Origin: Tersicoccus phoenicis
GTDB lineage: Bacteria > Actinomycetota > Actinomycetes > Actinomycetales > Micrococcaceae
Length of the DNA stretch: 39,862 nucleotides
Direction: 5' to 3'
NCBI RefSeq assembly: GCF_001968835.1
Contig: NZ_MRDE01000067.1
Location: forward strand, 1 to 39,862
Shown piece by piece: positions 25,749 to 34,114 of this stretch. Within the stretch, counting starts at the first letter, position 1, and every line of letters starts with the position of its first letter. The notes under the pieces were generated by a model, which made no database searches, was not told the origin of the DNA, and saw only the letters and a list, made by a program, of their open reading frames with translations. Position numbers and translations under genes: made by a program.

Positions 25749-26978
25749 GTGACCGCGACCGTGACCGACCCCGTGACCGTGGCGCCGACCGTCTTCGACC
25801 GCACCGCCACCCCGCTCAAGCTCGACCTGCCGCCGCTGCGGCTGGGGCACCTGACCGTCGACACGCCCGTCGTGCTCGCTCCGATGGCGGGCATCACCAA
25901 CACCGCGTTCCGGCGCCTGTGCCGCGAGTACGGCGGCGGGCTCTACGTCTCCGAGATGGTCACGTCCCGCGCCCTGGTCGAGCGCAGTCCGGAGTCGATG
26001 CGGTTGATCAAGCACGACGCCGACGAGGCGGTCCGCAGCATCCAGCTCTACGGGGTGGACCCGGTGACGGTCGGTGCCGCGGTGCGAATGCTCGTCGAGG
26101 AGGACCGTGCCGACCACGTCGACCTGAACTTCGGCTGCCCGGTGCCCAAGGTCACCCGCCGGGGCGGTGGCTCGGCGCTGCCGTGGAAGACCGACCTGTT
26201 CACCGCCATCGTCACCGCCGCTGTGCGCGAGGCGGGCAGGGCGCGCGGCGGGGCGGGCATCCCGCTGACCGTCAAGATGCGCAAGGGCATCGACGAGGAC
26301 CACCTCACCTACCTGGAGGCCGGCCGGATCGCCCGCGACGCCGGGGTCGCCGCCGTCGCGCTGCACGGCCGCACCGCGGACCAGTACTACTCCGGCACCG
26401 CCGACTGGGACGCCATCGCCCGGCTGCGCGAGGCCCTGCCGGACCTGCCGGTGCTCGGCAACGGGGACATCTGGTCGGCCGAGGACGCGGTGCGGATGGT
26501 CCGGGCGACCGGGGTCGACGGCGTCGTCGTCGGCCGCGGCTGCCAGGGCCGGCCGTGGCTGTTCGGCGACCTGCAGGCGGCCTTCGAAGGCAGCGACCGG
26601 CGGTTCCGGCCCGGCGTCGACGTCGTCGCGGCCACTTTCCGGCGGCACGCCGAACTGCTCGTGGAGAACTACGGCGAGGAACCGAAGGCCCTGCGGGACA
26701 TCCGCAAGCACGTCGCCTGGTACTTCAAGGGCTACCCGGTCGGCGGGGACCTGCGGGCCCGGCTGGCGCAGGTGGAGACGCTGACCGGCCTCGACGACCT
26801 GCTCGGCGAGCTGGACCTGTCCCTGCCCTACCCGGGCCAGGACGCCGAGGGCCCGCGCGGACGTGCCGGCAGCCCGAAACGCACGGCGCTGCCGGACCGG
26901 TGGCTCGAGTCCCGGTCCCTGAACGACGAGCAGCGCGCCACCATCGCCGCCGCCGAACTGGACGTCTCCGGTGGCTGA
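25749..26978 (+). CDS. dusB: tRNA-dihydrouridine synthase, DusB type
   Basis: A 409-residue FMN enzyme that reduces uridines to dihydrouridine in the D loop of tRNA using NADPH. VLAPMAGITNTAFRRLCREYG (residues 42-62) is the FMN-barrel entry, the catalytic Cys130 sits in DLNFGCPVPKV, and ALHGRTADQYYSG and GNGDIWSAEDA are family blocks. The C-terminal helical RNA-binding domain includes KHVAWYFKGYP. It is a little longer than E. coli DusB (321), mainly by an unconserved C-terminal stretch near residues 360-409. GTG 25749 is supported by GACAAT 6 bases upstream. It overlaps the dgt start by 8 bp. Confidence 0.95.
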   Translation: MTATVTDPVTVAPTVFDRTATPLKLDLPPLRLGHLTVDTPVVLAPMAGITNTAFRRLCREYGGGLYVSEMVTSRALVERSPESMRLIKHDADEAVRSIQLYGVDPVTVGAAVRMLVEEDRADHVDLNFGCPVPKVTRRGGGSALPWKTDLFTAIVTAAVREAGRARGGAGIPLTVKMRKGIDEDHLTYLEAGRIARDAGVAAVALHGRTADQYYSGTADWDAIARLREALPDLPVLGNGDIWSAEDAVRMVRATGVDGVVVGRGCQGRPWLFGDLQAAFEGSDRRFRPGVDVVAATFRRHAELLVENYGEEPKALRDIRKHVAWYFKGYPVGGDLRARLAQVETLTGLDDLLGELDLSLPYPGQDAEGPRGRAGSPKRTALPDRWLESRSLNDEQRATIAAAELDVSGG

Positions 26979-28365
26979 GCGCCTCTCCACCGGTGACGCC
27001 CGTCCCGCGGCCACCGCCGAGCCGACCGCAGCACCGGCGCCGATGTCGCGGGTGGGCACACGCATCCCGGATTCGACGCTGCTGCCCGGGGAGCCGCCTG
27101 CGGGCTACACGGGGTCCGACGCCGAACGGTGGGTGCCGGAGAGCCCGAAGAAGCGGCACCGCACCGACTTCGAACGGGACCGCGCCCGGGTGCTGCACTC
27201 CTCGGCGCTGCGCCGGCTCGGTGCGAAGACGCAGGTCGTCTCCCCGGACACCGACGACTTCGTGCGCACCCGGCTGACCCACAGTCTGGAGGTCGCCCAG
27301 GTCGGGCGGGAGCTCGGCCGGCTGCTCGGCTGCGACCCCGACGTCGTCGACGCCGCCTGCCTCTCCCACGACCTCGGCCACCCGCCGTTCGGGCACAACG
27401 GGGAGGCCACCCTCAACCAGCTCGCCCAGAACATCGGCGGCTTCGAGGGCAACGCCCAGACCCTGCGGCTGCTGAGCAGGCTGGAACCGAAGGTGGTCAC
27501 GGACGACGGCGGGTCGGCCGGCCTCAACCTCACCCGCGCCAGCCTCGACGCCGCGTGCAAGTACCCGTGGGCCGCCAAGGACGCCCCGCTCATCCACGGG
27601 GTGCGGACCAGCAAGTTCGGCGTCTACGAGGACGACCTGCCGGTGTTCGCCTGGCTTCGTACCGGCGCCGAACCGGGCCGAAGCTGCATCGAGGCGCAGG
27701 TGATGGACCTGGCCGACGACATCTCCTACTCGGTGCACGACGTCGAGGACGCGATCGTCTCCGGGCACCTGCAGCTGGACGCCCTCGCCGACCGGGACAC
27801 CCGGGACCGGGTGATCGAGTACACCCGGCAGTGGTATCTTCCGCACACCGAGCCGGGGGAGGTCCACGCGGCGCTGACCCGGCTGGAGGCGGATCCGGTG
27901 TGGGTGCGTCGTGCCGGTGTCGACCGCGCCGGCCGGGCCGCGCTGAAGCACATGACCAGCCAGCTGATCGGTCGGTTCTGCCAGAGCGCCCTGGAGGCCA
28001 CCCGGGCCATCTACGGGCCCGATCCACTGACCCGGTACGCCGCCGACGTCGTCGTCCCGGCCGAGACGATCACCGAGATCGCCGTGATGAAAGGAATTGC
28101 CACGACATTCGTGATGACCAGCTACGACCGCCAGCCCATCTACGAGGAGCAGCGGGAGGTGCTGGCCGAGCTGGCCACCATGCTGGCGTCCACGGGGGAC
28201 CAGCACCTGGACCCGATGTTCGCCGTCGACTGGCGGGCCGCCGGCGACGACGACGCGCGGCTGCGGGTGGTGATCGACCAGGTGGCGTCCCTGACCGACA
28301 TGTCGGCGCTGGCCTGGCACACCCGGCTCAGCCCGCTCGGCCGACAGCGGCAGCGGCTGTGGTGA
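26971..28365 (+). CDS. dgt: Deoxyguanosinetriphosphate triphosphohydrolase-like protein
   Basis: A 464-residue HD-domain enzyme that cleaves dNTPs (dGTP in the founding member) to the nucleoside and triphosphate. The metal site is His104 (RLTHSLEVAQ), His133-Asp134 (LSHDLGHPPFGHNGE) and a later Asp in MDLADDISYSVHD near residue 250. RTDFERDRARVLHSSALRRL is the N-terminal family block. The first 45 residues are Pro/Ala-rich and unconserved. GTG 26971 lies inside the dusB end. The next gene overlaps its stop, so dusB, dgt and the membrane orf look like one unit upstream of dnaG. Confidence 0.95.
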   Translation: MAERLSTGDARPAATAEPTAAPAPMSRVGTRIPDSTLLPGEPPAGYTGSDAERWVPESPKKRHRTDFERDRARVLHSSALRRLGAKTQVVSPDTDDFVRTRLTHSLEVAQVGRELGRLLGCDPDVVDAACLSHDLGHPPFGHNGEATLNQLAQNIGGFEGNAQTLRLLSRLEPKVVTDDGGSAGLNLTRASLDAACKYPWAAKDAPLIHGVRTSKFGVYEDDLPVFAWLRTGAEPGRSCIEAQVMDLADDISYSVHDVEDAIVSGHLQLDALADRDTRDRVIEYTRQWYLPHTEPGEVHAALTRLEADPVWVRRAGVDRAGRAALKHMTSQLIGRFCQSALEATRAIYGPDPLTRYAADVVVPAETITEIAVMKGIATTFVMTSYDRQPIYEEQREVLAELATMLASTGDQHLDPMFAVDWRAAGDDDARLRVVIDQVASLTDMSALAWHTRLSPLGRQRQRLW

Positions 28366-28928
28366 ACGGCGGGGGCGGCGCCCGTGGCACCGCGGCGATG
28401 AGCCGCGCCGCCCTGGTCAAGCACCTCAAGCGACGTGCCCAGGGCAGCCCGTTCACCGTCGAGCGCACCGGCACGGGCGTCGTCGTCCGCCTGGCGCTGG
28501 CCGCTGGGGCGTGGGGCGGTCGGCTCCGGGCTGCCGGTCTACTCGCCGCGCCGGAGGTGACGGTCGACTTCGACGAAGCCACCCGGACCTACGTGTTGCG
28601 CGCCGCCGCCCGGGAACTGGACTGGCGGGACGGGCCGAACCCGGATCGGCCGGTGCCGGTGATCGGCGGTCCGCGCACCCTTCCCCGCGTCGGTCGGGCC
28701 GGCACTGCTGCCCTGCGGCGGGACGGCGTGCGCTGGGCAGCCGCGGACGAGTTGGCCAACAACCCGGTGGGCGCCATCTTCGGGTTCGTGGACGACTGCT
28801 TCGCCGACTCGGGTTGGACCCGGCGCGCCAACACCGGCCTGGCGGAGAAGAAGTACCTGGTCGGTGGCATCGTCGCCGTCCTCGCCTTCGCTCTCGTCGG
28901 TGTGATCACGTTCCTGCTGCTGACCTGA
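28362..28928 (+). CDS. Small single-pass membrane protein, unknown function
   Basis: A 188-residue protein I do not recognise by name. The N-terminal 100 residues are basic and include RAALVKHLKRRAQGSPFTVERTGTG, then VTVDFDEATRTYVLRAAARELDW. The C-terminus has one hydrophobic helix (KKYLVGGIVAVLAFALVGV) after a Trp/Arg/Ala-rich segment, making it a C-tail-anchored protein. GTG 28362 overlaps the dgt stop as GTGA; an ATG at 28398 would give 176 residues. A similar conserved membrane protein sits between dgt and dnaG in mycobacteria as I recall (Rv2345-like position), so a role tied to that locus is possible. Confidence 0.75.
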   Translation: MNGGGGARGTAAMSRAALVKHLKRRAQGSPFTVERTGTGVVVRLALAAGAWGGRLRAAGLLAAPEVTVDFDEATRTYVLRAAARELDWRDGPNPDRPVPVIGGPRTLPRVGRAGTAALRRDGVRWAAADELANNPVGAIFGFVDDCFADSGWTRRANTGLAEKKYLVGGIVAVLAFALVGVITFLLLT

Positions 28929-28987
28929 CTACTCCTCCCTCCCTCCTGGGAGTGGTGGGGGCTCCGCTGGGTGTCGGGGCCGCTGCG

Positions 28988-28993
28988 TAGACT
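28988..28993 (+). promoter_or_regulatory. -10 hexamer TAGACT of dnaG (leaderless)
   Basis: TAGACT is followed by 6 bases and GTG 29000. It fits TANNNT exactly. Confidence 0.55.
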
Positions 28994-28999
28994 GGATCC

Positions 29000-30991
29000 G
29001 TGGCGGGACTGATACGGCGGGAGGACATCGACGCCGTCCGCGAGCGCACGGATCTGCGCGACGTCGTCGGCGAGCACGTCACCCTCCGCACCGCCGGGGT
29101 CGGCAGCTGGAAGGGTCTGTGCCCGTTCCACGACGAGCGCACCCCGTCGTTCACCGTCCGCCCCCAGGTGGGCCGCTACCACTGCTTCGGCTGCGGGGAG
29201 AAGGGGGACGTGTTCGCCTTCGTCCAGGCGATGGACCACGTCACCTTCACCGAGGCCGTCGAGAAACTCGCCCACCGGCTGAACGTCGAACTGCGGTACG
29301 AGCAGGGCACCGGCCCGCGCCGGGAGGACGTCGGCAAACGGCAGCGCCTCATCGACGCGCACAAGGTCGCGGCCGAGTACTTCGTCGGGCAGCTGCGCAC
29401 TCCGGCCGCCGGCATCGCTCGCGAGTTCCTGACCGAGAAGGGCTTCACCGGGCAGGACGCCGCGCACTTCGGGGTCGGCTACGCGCCCCAGGGCTGGGAT
29501 CACCTGCTGGGGCACCTGCGCGGCAAGGGGTTCACCGACGAGGAACTCGGCCAGACGGGCATGTTCTCCGCCGGCAACCGCGGGCTCTACGACCGGTTCC
29601 GGGGTCGGCTGATCTGGCCCATCCGGACGATCGCGGGGGAGACCATCGGGTTCGGAGCCCGGCGCCTGCACGACGACGACCAGGGACCGAAGTATCTGAA
29701 CACCCCCGAGACGACGCTCTACAAGAAGTCGCAGGTGCTCTACGGGCTGGATCTGGCGAAGAAGGACATCGCCCGGGACCGGCAGCTCGTGGTCGTCGAG
29801 GGCTACACCGACGTGATGGCCTGTCACCTCGCCGGGATCCGGACCGCGGTGGCCACCTGCGGGACCGCGTTCGGCGGTGAACACATCAAACTGGTCCGCC
29901 GGTTGCTGTCCGACGACGGCACCGGTGGCGAGGTGATCTTCACGTTCGACGGCGACGAGGCGGGCCAGAAGGCGGCGCTGAAGGCGTTCGACGAGGACCA
30001 GCGGTTCGTCGCCCAGACCTACGTGGCCGTCGAGCCGACCGGTGCCGACCCCAACGATCTGCGCCTGACCGGCGGCGACACCGCCGTCCGGCACCTGCTC
30101 GAGAGCCGCCGGCCCCTGTTCGAGTTCGCCATCCGGGCCACCCTGAGGAACTTCGACCTGGAGACGGTCGAGGGACGCGTGCGCGCGCTGCGGGCGGCCG
30201 CCCCCGTCGTCGCCGGCATCCGGGACGCGGCGATCCGGCCCGGCTACGCCCGGGAGCTCGCCGGCTGGCTCGGCATGCCGGTCGACGACGTCACCGCCGC
30301 GGTCGCCGCCGCCGGGCGGCAGGGTCAGCACACGAACCGCCAGCCCGGGAACGGGCAACATGCGCGCACCACCGGTCACCGCCCGGATCAACCGACGAAC
30401 CGGAACCCGGAGGACCGGAACGGGCAGCGGGTCCCGCCGACCGGTCTGCCCACCGGGGCGACCCGGGTGGACGACGACGGCGTTCCCGCCCGACCCCTGG
30501 CGGCCGCCGGTCCGAGCTTCCCACGGCCGAACTGGCGGGATCCCGCGGTCGCGATGGAGCGCAGAGCCCTGGAGGTGGTGTTGCAGGTGCCCGGTGCGTT
30601 GACCGCCGGCGACTGGGACCGGTTCGACGCCGCCGTCCTGCGCGAGCCCGCCCACCGGGCGGTGCACGAGGGGATCGTCGCCGCCGGAGCCGCCGGGGCG
30701 CCCGCCTCCCGCTGGGTCGACGCCGTGCTGGAGGAGGTGCCCGAGGTGCTCCGCGGCTTCGTCTCTGAACTGGCGGTCACGCCGTTGCCGGCATCCACCG
30801 AGGAGAACCTCCGGGCCTACGCGGAAGGGGTGCTGCACCACCTGTTCGACGCGCAGATCGCCCGCCGGAAACAGGACATGATCGCCCGGCTGCAGCGCCT
30901 GGACGGTACCGCGGACCCGGACCAGGCGCGGGCCCTGCAGCGGGAGCTGCTGGAGCTGGAACTGCAGCGCCGGGCCCTCCGTCCGCGGTGA
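29000..30991 (+). CDS. dnaG: DNA primase
   Basis: A 663-residue primase that makes RNA primers at the replication fork. The zinc-binding domain has Cys41, His44, Cys62 and Cys65 (CPFH ... CFGC). The TOPRIM domain has Glu267 in VVVEGYTDVM and Asp317/Asp319 in FDGDEAG, which bind metal. A Pro/Arg/Asn-rich linker at about 430-500 (QPGNGQHARTTGHRPDQ) leads to a C-terminal helicase-binding domain. GTG 29000 is the start because TAGACT stands 6 bases upstream. The tRNA-Asn gene follows 53 bp downstream. Confidence 0.97.
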   Translation: MAGLIRREDIDAVRERTDLRDVVGEHVTLRTAGVGSWKGLCPFHDERTPSFTVRPQVGRYHCFGCGEKGDVFAFVQAMDHVTFTEAVEKLAHRLNVELRYEQGTGPRREDVGKRQRLIDAHKVAAEYFVGQLRTPAAGIAREFLTEKGFTGQDAAHFGVGYAPQGWDHLLGHLRGKGFTDEELGQTGMFSAGNRGLYDRFRGRLIWPIRTIAGETIGFGARRLHDDDQGPKYLNTPETTLYKKSQVLYGLDLAKKDIARDRQLVVVEGYTDVMACHLAGIRTAVATCGTAFGGEHIKLVRRLLSDDGTGGEVIFTFDGDEAGQKAALKAFDEDQRFVAQTYVAVEPTGADPNDLRLTGGDTAVRHLLESRRPLFEFAIRATLRNFDLETVEGRVRALRAAAPVVAGIRDAAIRPGYARELAGWLGMPVDDVTAAVAAAGRQGQHTNRQPGNGQHARTTGHRPDQPTNRNPEDRNGQRVPPTGLPTGATRVDDDGVPARPLAAAGPSFPRPNWRDPAVAMERRALEVVLQVPGALTAGDWDRFDAAVLREPAHRAVHEGIVAAGAAGAPASRWVDAVLEEVPEVLRGFVSELAVTPLPASTEENLRAYAEGVLHHLFDAQIARRKQDMIARLQRLDGTADPDQARALQRELLELELQRRALRPR

Positions 30992-31024
30992 CCCACCGAT
31001 TTCGAGCCGAGCCGCGCCGGCTGG

Positions 31025-31030
31025 TACGGT
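31025..31030 (+). promoter_or_regulatory. -10 box TACGGT of the tRNA-Asn gene
   Basis: TACGGT lies about 15 bases before the tRNA 5' end, with ttcgag 18 bases upstream (31001) as a weak -35. The following agtagctgcct repeats the block after the glyS -10 box. Confidence 0.5.
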
Positions 31031-31044
31031 AGTAGCTGCCTCCT

Positions 31045-31117
31045 TCCCCCGTAGCTCAATTGGCAGAGCATTCGACTGTTAATCGAAGGGTTACTGGTTC
31101 GAGTCCAGTCGGGGGAG
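31045..31117 (+). tRNA. tRNA-Asn (anticodon GTT)
   Basis: A 73-base cloverleaf. The acceptor arms tccccg-type TCCCCCG and CGGGGGA pair fully, the D stem is gctc/gagc, the anticodon stem ttcga/tcgaa frames ctGTTaa, and the T arm is actgg-ttcgagt-ccagt. The discriminator is G and the CCA end is not encoded. The D-loop sequence aattggca is standard. Confidence 0.97.
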
Positions 31118-31130
31118 CGCGACCCGCATG

Positions 31131-31163
31131 AAGGCCCCGCGATCATACTGATCGCGGGGCCTT
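31131..31163 (+). terminator. Strong rho-independent terminator after tRNA-Asn
   Basis: aaggccccgcgatca (31131-31145) pairs perfectly with tgatcgcggggcctt (31149-31163) around a 3-base loop, followed by cgtcgttct. A second, outer pairing (gacccgc 31121-31127 with gcgggtc 31174-31180) wraps it. It ends the dnaG/tRNA run. Confidence 0.9.
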
Positions 31164-31239
31164 CGTCGTTCTCGCGGGTCGTTCGGCCGCAGCGGGTCTA
31201 CGCCCGGATGTCCGCTCCGGCGGCCGACGCGATCCGCGC

Positions 31240-31245
31240 TACGAT
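31240..31245 (+). promoter_or_regulatory. -10 hexamer TACGAT of vapBC (leaderless)
   Basis: TACGAT is followed by 7 bases and ATG 31253. No ribosome site is seen between. Confidence 0.5.
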
Positions 31246-31252
31246 GTGCTAG

Positions 31253-31519
31253 ATGAGGTCGGTGACGCACCGAGAAATGCGAAACAGCAGCGGTGAGATC
31301 CTGCGCGCGGTCGCGGCGGGAGAATCGGTTCAGGTCACCAACAACGGCCAGGTGGCGGCGATCATCTCGCCGGCCGGAGGCGACGTCCTCGCCGAGTTGG
31401 TGGCACGCGGCCAGGCGCGACCACCGCGCGCACCGCTGACTGAACTCGCCTCGGTGCGTCGGGCCACCCCACGGCGTCGTAGTGACGAGATCCTTGCCGA
31501 CTCACGAGGAAGCTGGTGA
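31253..31519 (+). CDS. vapB: Type II antitoxin, Phd/YefM-like (VapB)
   Basis: An 88-residue antitoxin. Residues 1-45 form the Phd/YefM DNA-binding fold: RSVTHREMRNSSGEILRAVAAG, then ESVQVTNNGQVAAIIS. The C-terminal half is basic, with RPPRAPLTELASVRR, and likely wraps the VapC toxin. It should bind its own promoter and neutralise the toxin next door. The stop overlaps the toxin start by 4 bp. It begins 90 bp after the tRNA-Asn terminator, and its base use is a little less GC-rich than the neighbours. Confidence 0.9.
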   Translation: MRSVTHREMRNSSGEILRAVAAGESVQVTNNGQVAAIISPAGGDVLAELVARGQARPPRAPLTELASVRRATPRRRSDEILADSRGSW

Positions 31520-31911
31520 TCTCCTACCTCGACGCCTCCGCCGCGATGAAGTTGCTGGTGCAGGAGAAGGAGTCGGAGGCGTTGACCGCGTACCTCCTCA
31601 CGCCACGGGCATCTGGCCGCCGATTGGTCGCATCGTGGCTGCTGCACGCCGAGCTTCATTGCGCCGCCAACCGTCACCCCGGCGACATTGATGAGTCCTC
31701 GCTGACGACCGTGCTCGATGTCGTGACGCTGGTCGACATCAGTCGCGGTGACCTGTTGACGGCCGGAACGCTACCGGGTCGCCTCCGCCCCAACGACGCC
31801 ATCCATCTGGCCGTCGCGCTGCGCGTCGGAGCGGACGAGATGATCACCTACGACCGAGAACTGGTGGCAGCTGCGGTCGCCGCCGGTCTATCGGCGGCGC
31901 AGCCGACGTGA
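31516..31911 (+). CDS. vapC: Type II toxin, PIN-domain ribonuclease (VapC)
   Basis: A 131-residue PIN domain. The four acidic residues that hold Mg are in place: Asp6 (ISYLDASA), Glu46 (LLHAELHC), Asp94 (RPNDAIHL) and Asp113 (ITYDRELV). VapC toxins cut RNA, often initiator tRNA or the sarcin-ricin loop, and stop translation. GTG 31516 overlaps the antitoxin stop as GTGA, so synthesis is coupled. The 3' end overlaps by 24 bp the minus-strand remnant that follows. Confidence 0.93.
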   Translation: MISYLDASAAMKLLVQEKESEALTAYLLTPRASGRRLVASWLLHAELHCAANRHPGDIDESSLTTVLDVVTLVDISRGDLLTAGTLPGRLRPNDAIHLAVALRVGADEMITYDRELVAAAVAAGLSAAQPT

Positions 31912-32207
31912 TCTGAGGGGCCTGCGTCGGCTGGTCAGTCCGGTCAATCCGGAAGTTGCGATGGGACCCCGAGCCGTGCCGACGCCGATCAGGGTGCGCA
32001 GATCCCCGACGATGCCCAGCGCCCGGCCGAACAGCCACGCCGCGACGAGACAGATCACCAGGGTCCCGAGCATCACCGGCAGGGACTCCACGCTGGCGAG
32101 GGTGGCGACGACGGCGATCACGACGGCGAGGGCGAGACCCGGCAGGCGTTCCCCGGCAGGCGTTCCCAGACGCTGCGGAGACGTGCGGCGGGAGGCTCGG
32201 CGGGCAT
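31888..32207 (-). pseudogene. Small membrane protein gene split by a 14-bp duplication
   Basis: From ATG 32207 the minus strand reads MPAEPPAARLRSVWERLPG and then shifts frame. If one copy of the 14-bp tandem duplication at 32138-32165 is removed, the frame joins LALAVVIAVVATLASVE and continues through VMLGTLVICLVAAWLFGRAL to a basic tail at 31888. The result is one protein of about 101 residues with two hydrophobic helices. A GTG at 32121 could still start the last 77 residues. I do not recognise the family. The 348-bp stretch 31912-32259 has no other gene I can support. Confidence 0.45.
32138..32165. repeat. Exact 14-bp tandem duplication
   Basis: cccggcaggcgttc occurs at 32138-32151 and directly again at 32152-32165. 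The length is not a multiple of three. Confidence 0.9.
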
Positions 32208-32259
32208 CGGACCATCGTCGACGGCGACGGCGACGTCACGCACGACCCGCGACGCGAGG

Positions 32260-33108
32260 TCAGCGGCTGCGCGTCACGCCGTCCAGGAAGGCGTCGACGA
32301 CCGCCGTCGGCTGCTGGTCCGGGATCCAGTGGGTGCCGGCCAGCTCGACGAACCGGTAGGGCCCGGTCACGTATCCGGCGCAGAGTTCGGCGGCGCGCCG
32401 GGACACGGCGGAATCGCCGGAACTCCACACGAACGTCGTCGGCACCCGCACCCGGGGTGTGGGGGAGACGAACGGCAGCGCCCGGTACCACCCGAGGGCG
32501 CCGGGCAGCGCCCCGCCCTGGACGATCTCGCGCCGGAACCGTTCCCGCGCCGCCGCCTCCATGCCGGACCGGGCGAGCAGCACCGAGCCACCCCAGCGCG
32601 TGCGTCCGATCGCGAGTTCGGGCACCAGGGGTATCTGGAAGAAGCCCATGTACCAGGAACGCCGCGCCTGATCGGCCGAACGCAGGGCACGGCTGAACGC
32701 GGCCGGATGCGGCACCGACACCGCCGTCCAGGTCCGCACCCGCTCCGGGTGGTGCGCCGCGACGGACCAGCCGACGTTCGCGCCCCAGTCATGCCCGATC
32801 AGGTGCACCGGCCCGACGTCGAGCCGGTCGATCAGCGCCACGACGTCGCCGGTCAACTCGGACAGCCGGTAGGCGCGGCGACCCCGGGGTCGGGCGCCGG
32901 GGGAGTACCCGCGCTGGTCCACGGCCACCGTCCGGTACCCGTGCCCGGCCAGCTGGGCGCTCACGCCCGCCCACGACGTCGCCTTCTGCGGGAACCCGTG
33001 CAGCAGCACGACGATGTCGCCGTCGAGCGGGCCGGCGTCGGTCACGTCGAAGGTGAGCCCGTTCCGGGTGAACGACGTCAGCCGGGACGACGAGGATGCG
33101 GAATCCAT
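32260..33108 (-). CDS. Epoxide-hydrolase-like alpha/beta hydrolase
   Basis: A 282-residue cytosolic hydrolase. The oxyanion block is VVLLHGFPQKATSW, and the nucleophile is Asp107 in LIGHDWGANVGW, so the nucleophile is Asp, not Ser. An Asp nucleophile is typical of epoxide hydrolases and haloalkane dehalogenases. The acid is probably in WSSGDSAVS and the histidine in AGTHWIPDQQP. A cap region lies at about 135-215. It starts one base after the stop of the 3-hydroxyacyl-CoA dehydrogenase gene on the same strand, so the two form one unit, perhaps handling a lipid-like or xenobiotic substrate. Confidence 0.9.
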   Translation of the reverse strand: MDSASSSSRLTSFTRNGLTFDVTDAGPLDGDIVVLLHGFPQKATSWAGVSAQLAGHGYRTVAVDQRGYSPGARPRGRRAYRLSELTGDVVALIDRLDVGPVHLIGHDWGANVGWSVAAHHPERVRTWTAVSVPHPAAFSRALRSADQARRSWYMGFFQIPLVPELAIGRTRWGGSVLLARSGMEAAARERFRREIVQGGALPGALGWYRALPFVSPTPRVRVPTTFVWSSGDSAVSRRAAELCAGYVTGPYRFVELAGTHWIPDQQPTAVVDAFLDGVTRSR

Positions 33109-33109
33109 G

Positions 33110-33958
33110 TCAGCGGTAGTCGTAGAAGCCCTGGCCGGTGGACCGGCCGAGTTTGCCCTGGTCGATGTAGTCCCGTTTGAGGATCTCGGCGAACTGCTGC
33201 TGATCGGGGTCGTCGCTGGACCGGCTGAGGTGGTACGGGGTCTGCATCCCGATCACGTCGTAGATCTGGAACGGGCCCAGCGGGGCGCCCGTGGCCTTGC
33301 GCCACGTCAGATCGATCGTCTCCACGTCCGCGACCCCGCGCACGTACAGTTTCGACGCTGCAGTGAGGAACGGCACCAGCAGCGAGTTCAGCACGTACCC
33401 CGGCTGCTCCTTCTGCACGCGGATCACGACCATGCCGATCTCCTCCGCGAACTGCGCGACGGCGTCGGAGCACGCGGGCTCGGTGCCCGCGTGTCCCATC
33501 ACCTCGGCGGTGTTCTGCAGCCAGATGTTGTTGGCGAAATGCAGGGCGAGGAACCGGTCCGGGCGGCCGGTGGCGTCGGCGATGGCCCTGGGCAGCAGGG
33601 TGGAGGAGTTGGTGGCGAAGATCGTTCGCTCCGGAGCCGCCGCGCCCACCGCGGCCCACGTCTCGCGCTTGATGTCCAGGACCTCGGGGACGGCCTCGAT
33701 GACGAGATCGGCGTCGCCGACGGCGTCAGCCAGGTCGGTCGTCGTCCGGAGGCGGGCGACGGCGGCGTCCAGTCGCTCCGGGGTGGCGTCGCCGAGGTCC
33801 TGCCGGTACTGCGCCGCCAGGTACGCCCAGCGTTCCGGCAGCCGATCGAGCACCCGGGCGTCGACGTCGTACACGACGACGTCCTTGCCGTGATACGCGG
33901 ACTGGAAGGCGATCTGGGAACCGAGGACGCCACTGCCGAGGACCGTGATCTGCTGCAT
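33110..33958 (-). CDS. 3-hydroxyacyl-CoA dehydrogenase family protein
   Basis: A 282-residue NAD-dependent dehydrogenase. QQITVLGSGVLGSQIAFQ has the GxGxxG loop at residues 8-13, DVVVYDVDARVL ends in the Asp that selects NAD, and IFATNSSTLLP and FLALHFANNIW are family blocks (the NSS serine and the HF histidine are catalytic or substrate-binding). The C-terminal domain reads PLGPFQIYDVIGMQT. It oxidises 3-hydroxyacyl-CoA thioesters. ATG 33958 is chosen because aggaggag lies just upstream; a longer frame to 34039 lacks this. The epoxide-hydrolase-like gene follows. Confidence 0.93.
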   Translation of the reverse strand: MQQITVLGSGVLGSQIAFQSAYHGKDVVVYDVDARVLDRLPERWAYLAAQYRQDLGDATPERLDAAVARLRTTTDLADAVGDADLVIEAVPEVLDIKRETWAAVGAAAPERTIFATNSSTLLPRAIADATGRPDRFLALHFANNIWLQNTAEVMGHAGTEPACSDAVAQFAEEIGMVVIRVQKEQPGYVLNSLLVPFLTAASKLYVRGVADVETIDLTWRKATGAPLGPFQIYDVIGMQTPYHLSRSSDDPDQQQFAEILKRDYIDQGKLGRSTGQGFYDYR

Positions 33959-34114
33959 GTCTCCTCCTGAAGTCGGGGTGTCGGCCGTCGAGCCCCAACC
34001 TACCGGGCCGAAGGCCACGGCATCCCGGCGCAAACTCATCAGTACGCTTACGATGGAAGTCGGATTCCCCTAGGGTGGAGCTCGTCCCCCATCCGTCAGC
34101 ACGGAGGTCCGATC

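Noticed and set aside
31093-31117. tRNA-Asn 3' end as an attachment site
   Set aside because: I found no second copy of the tRNA 3' end in the window, and no integrase gene.
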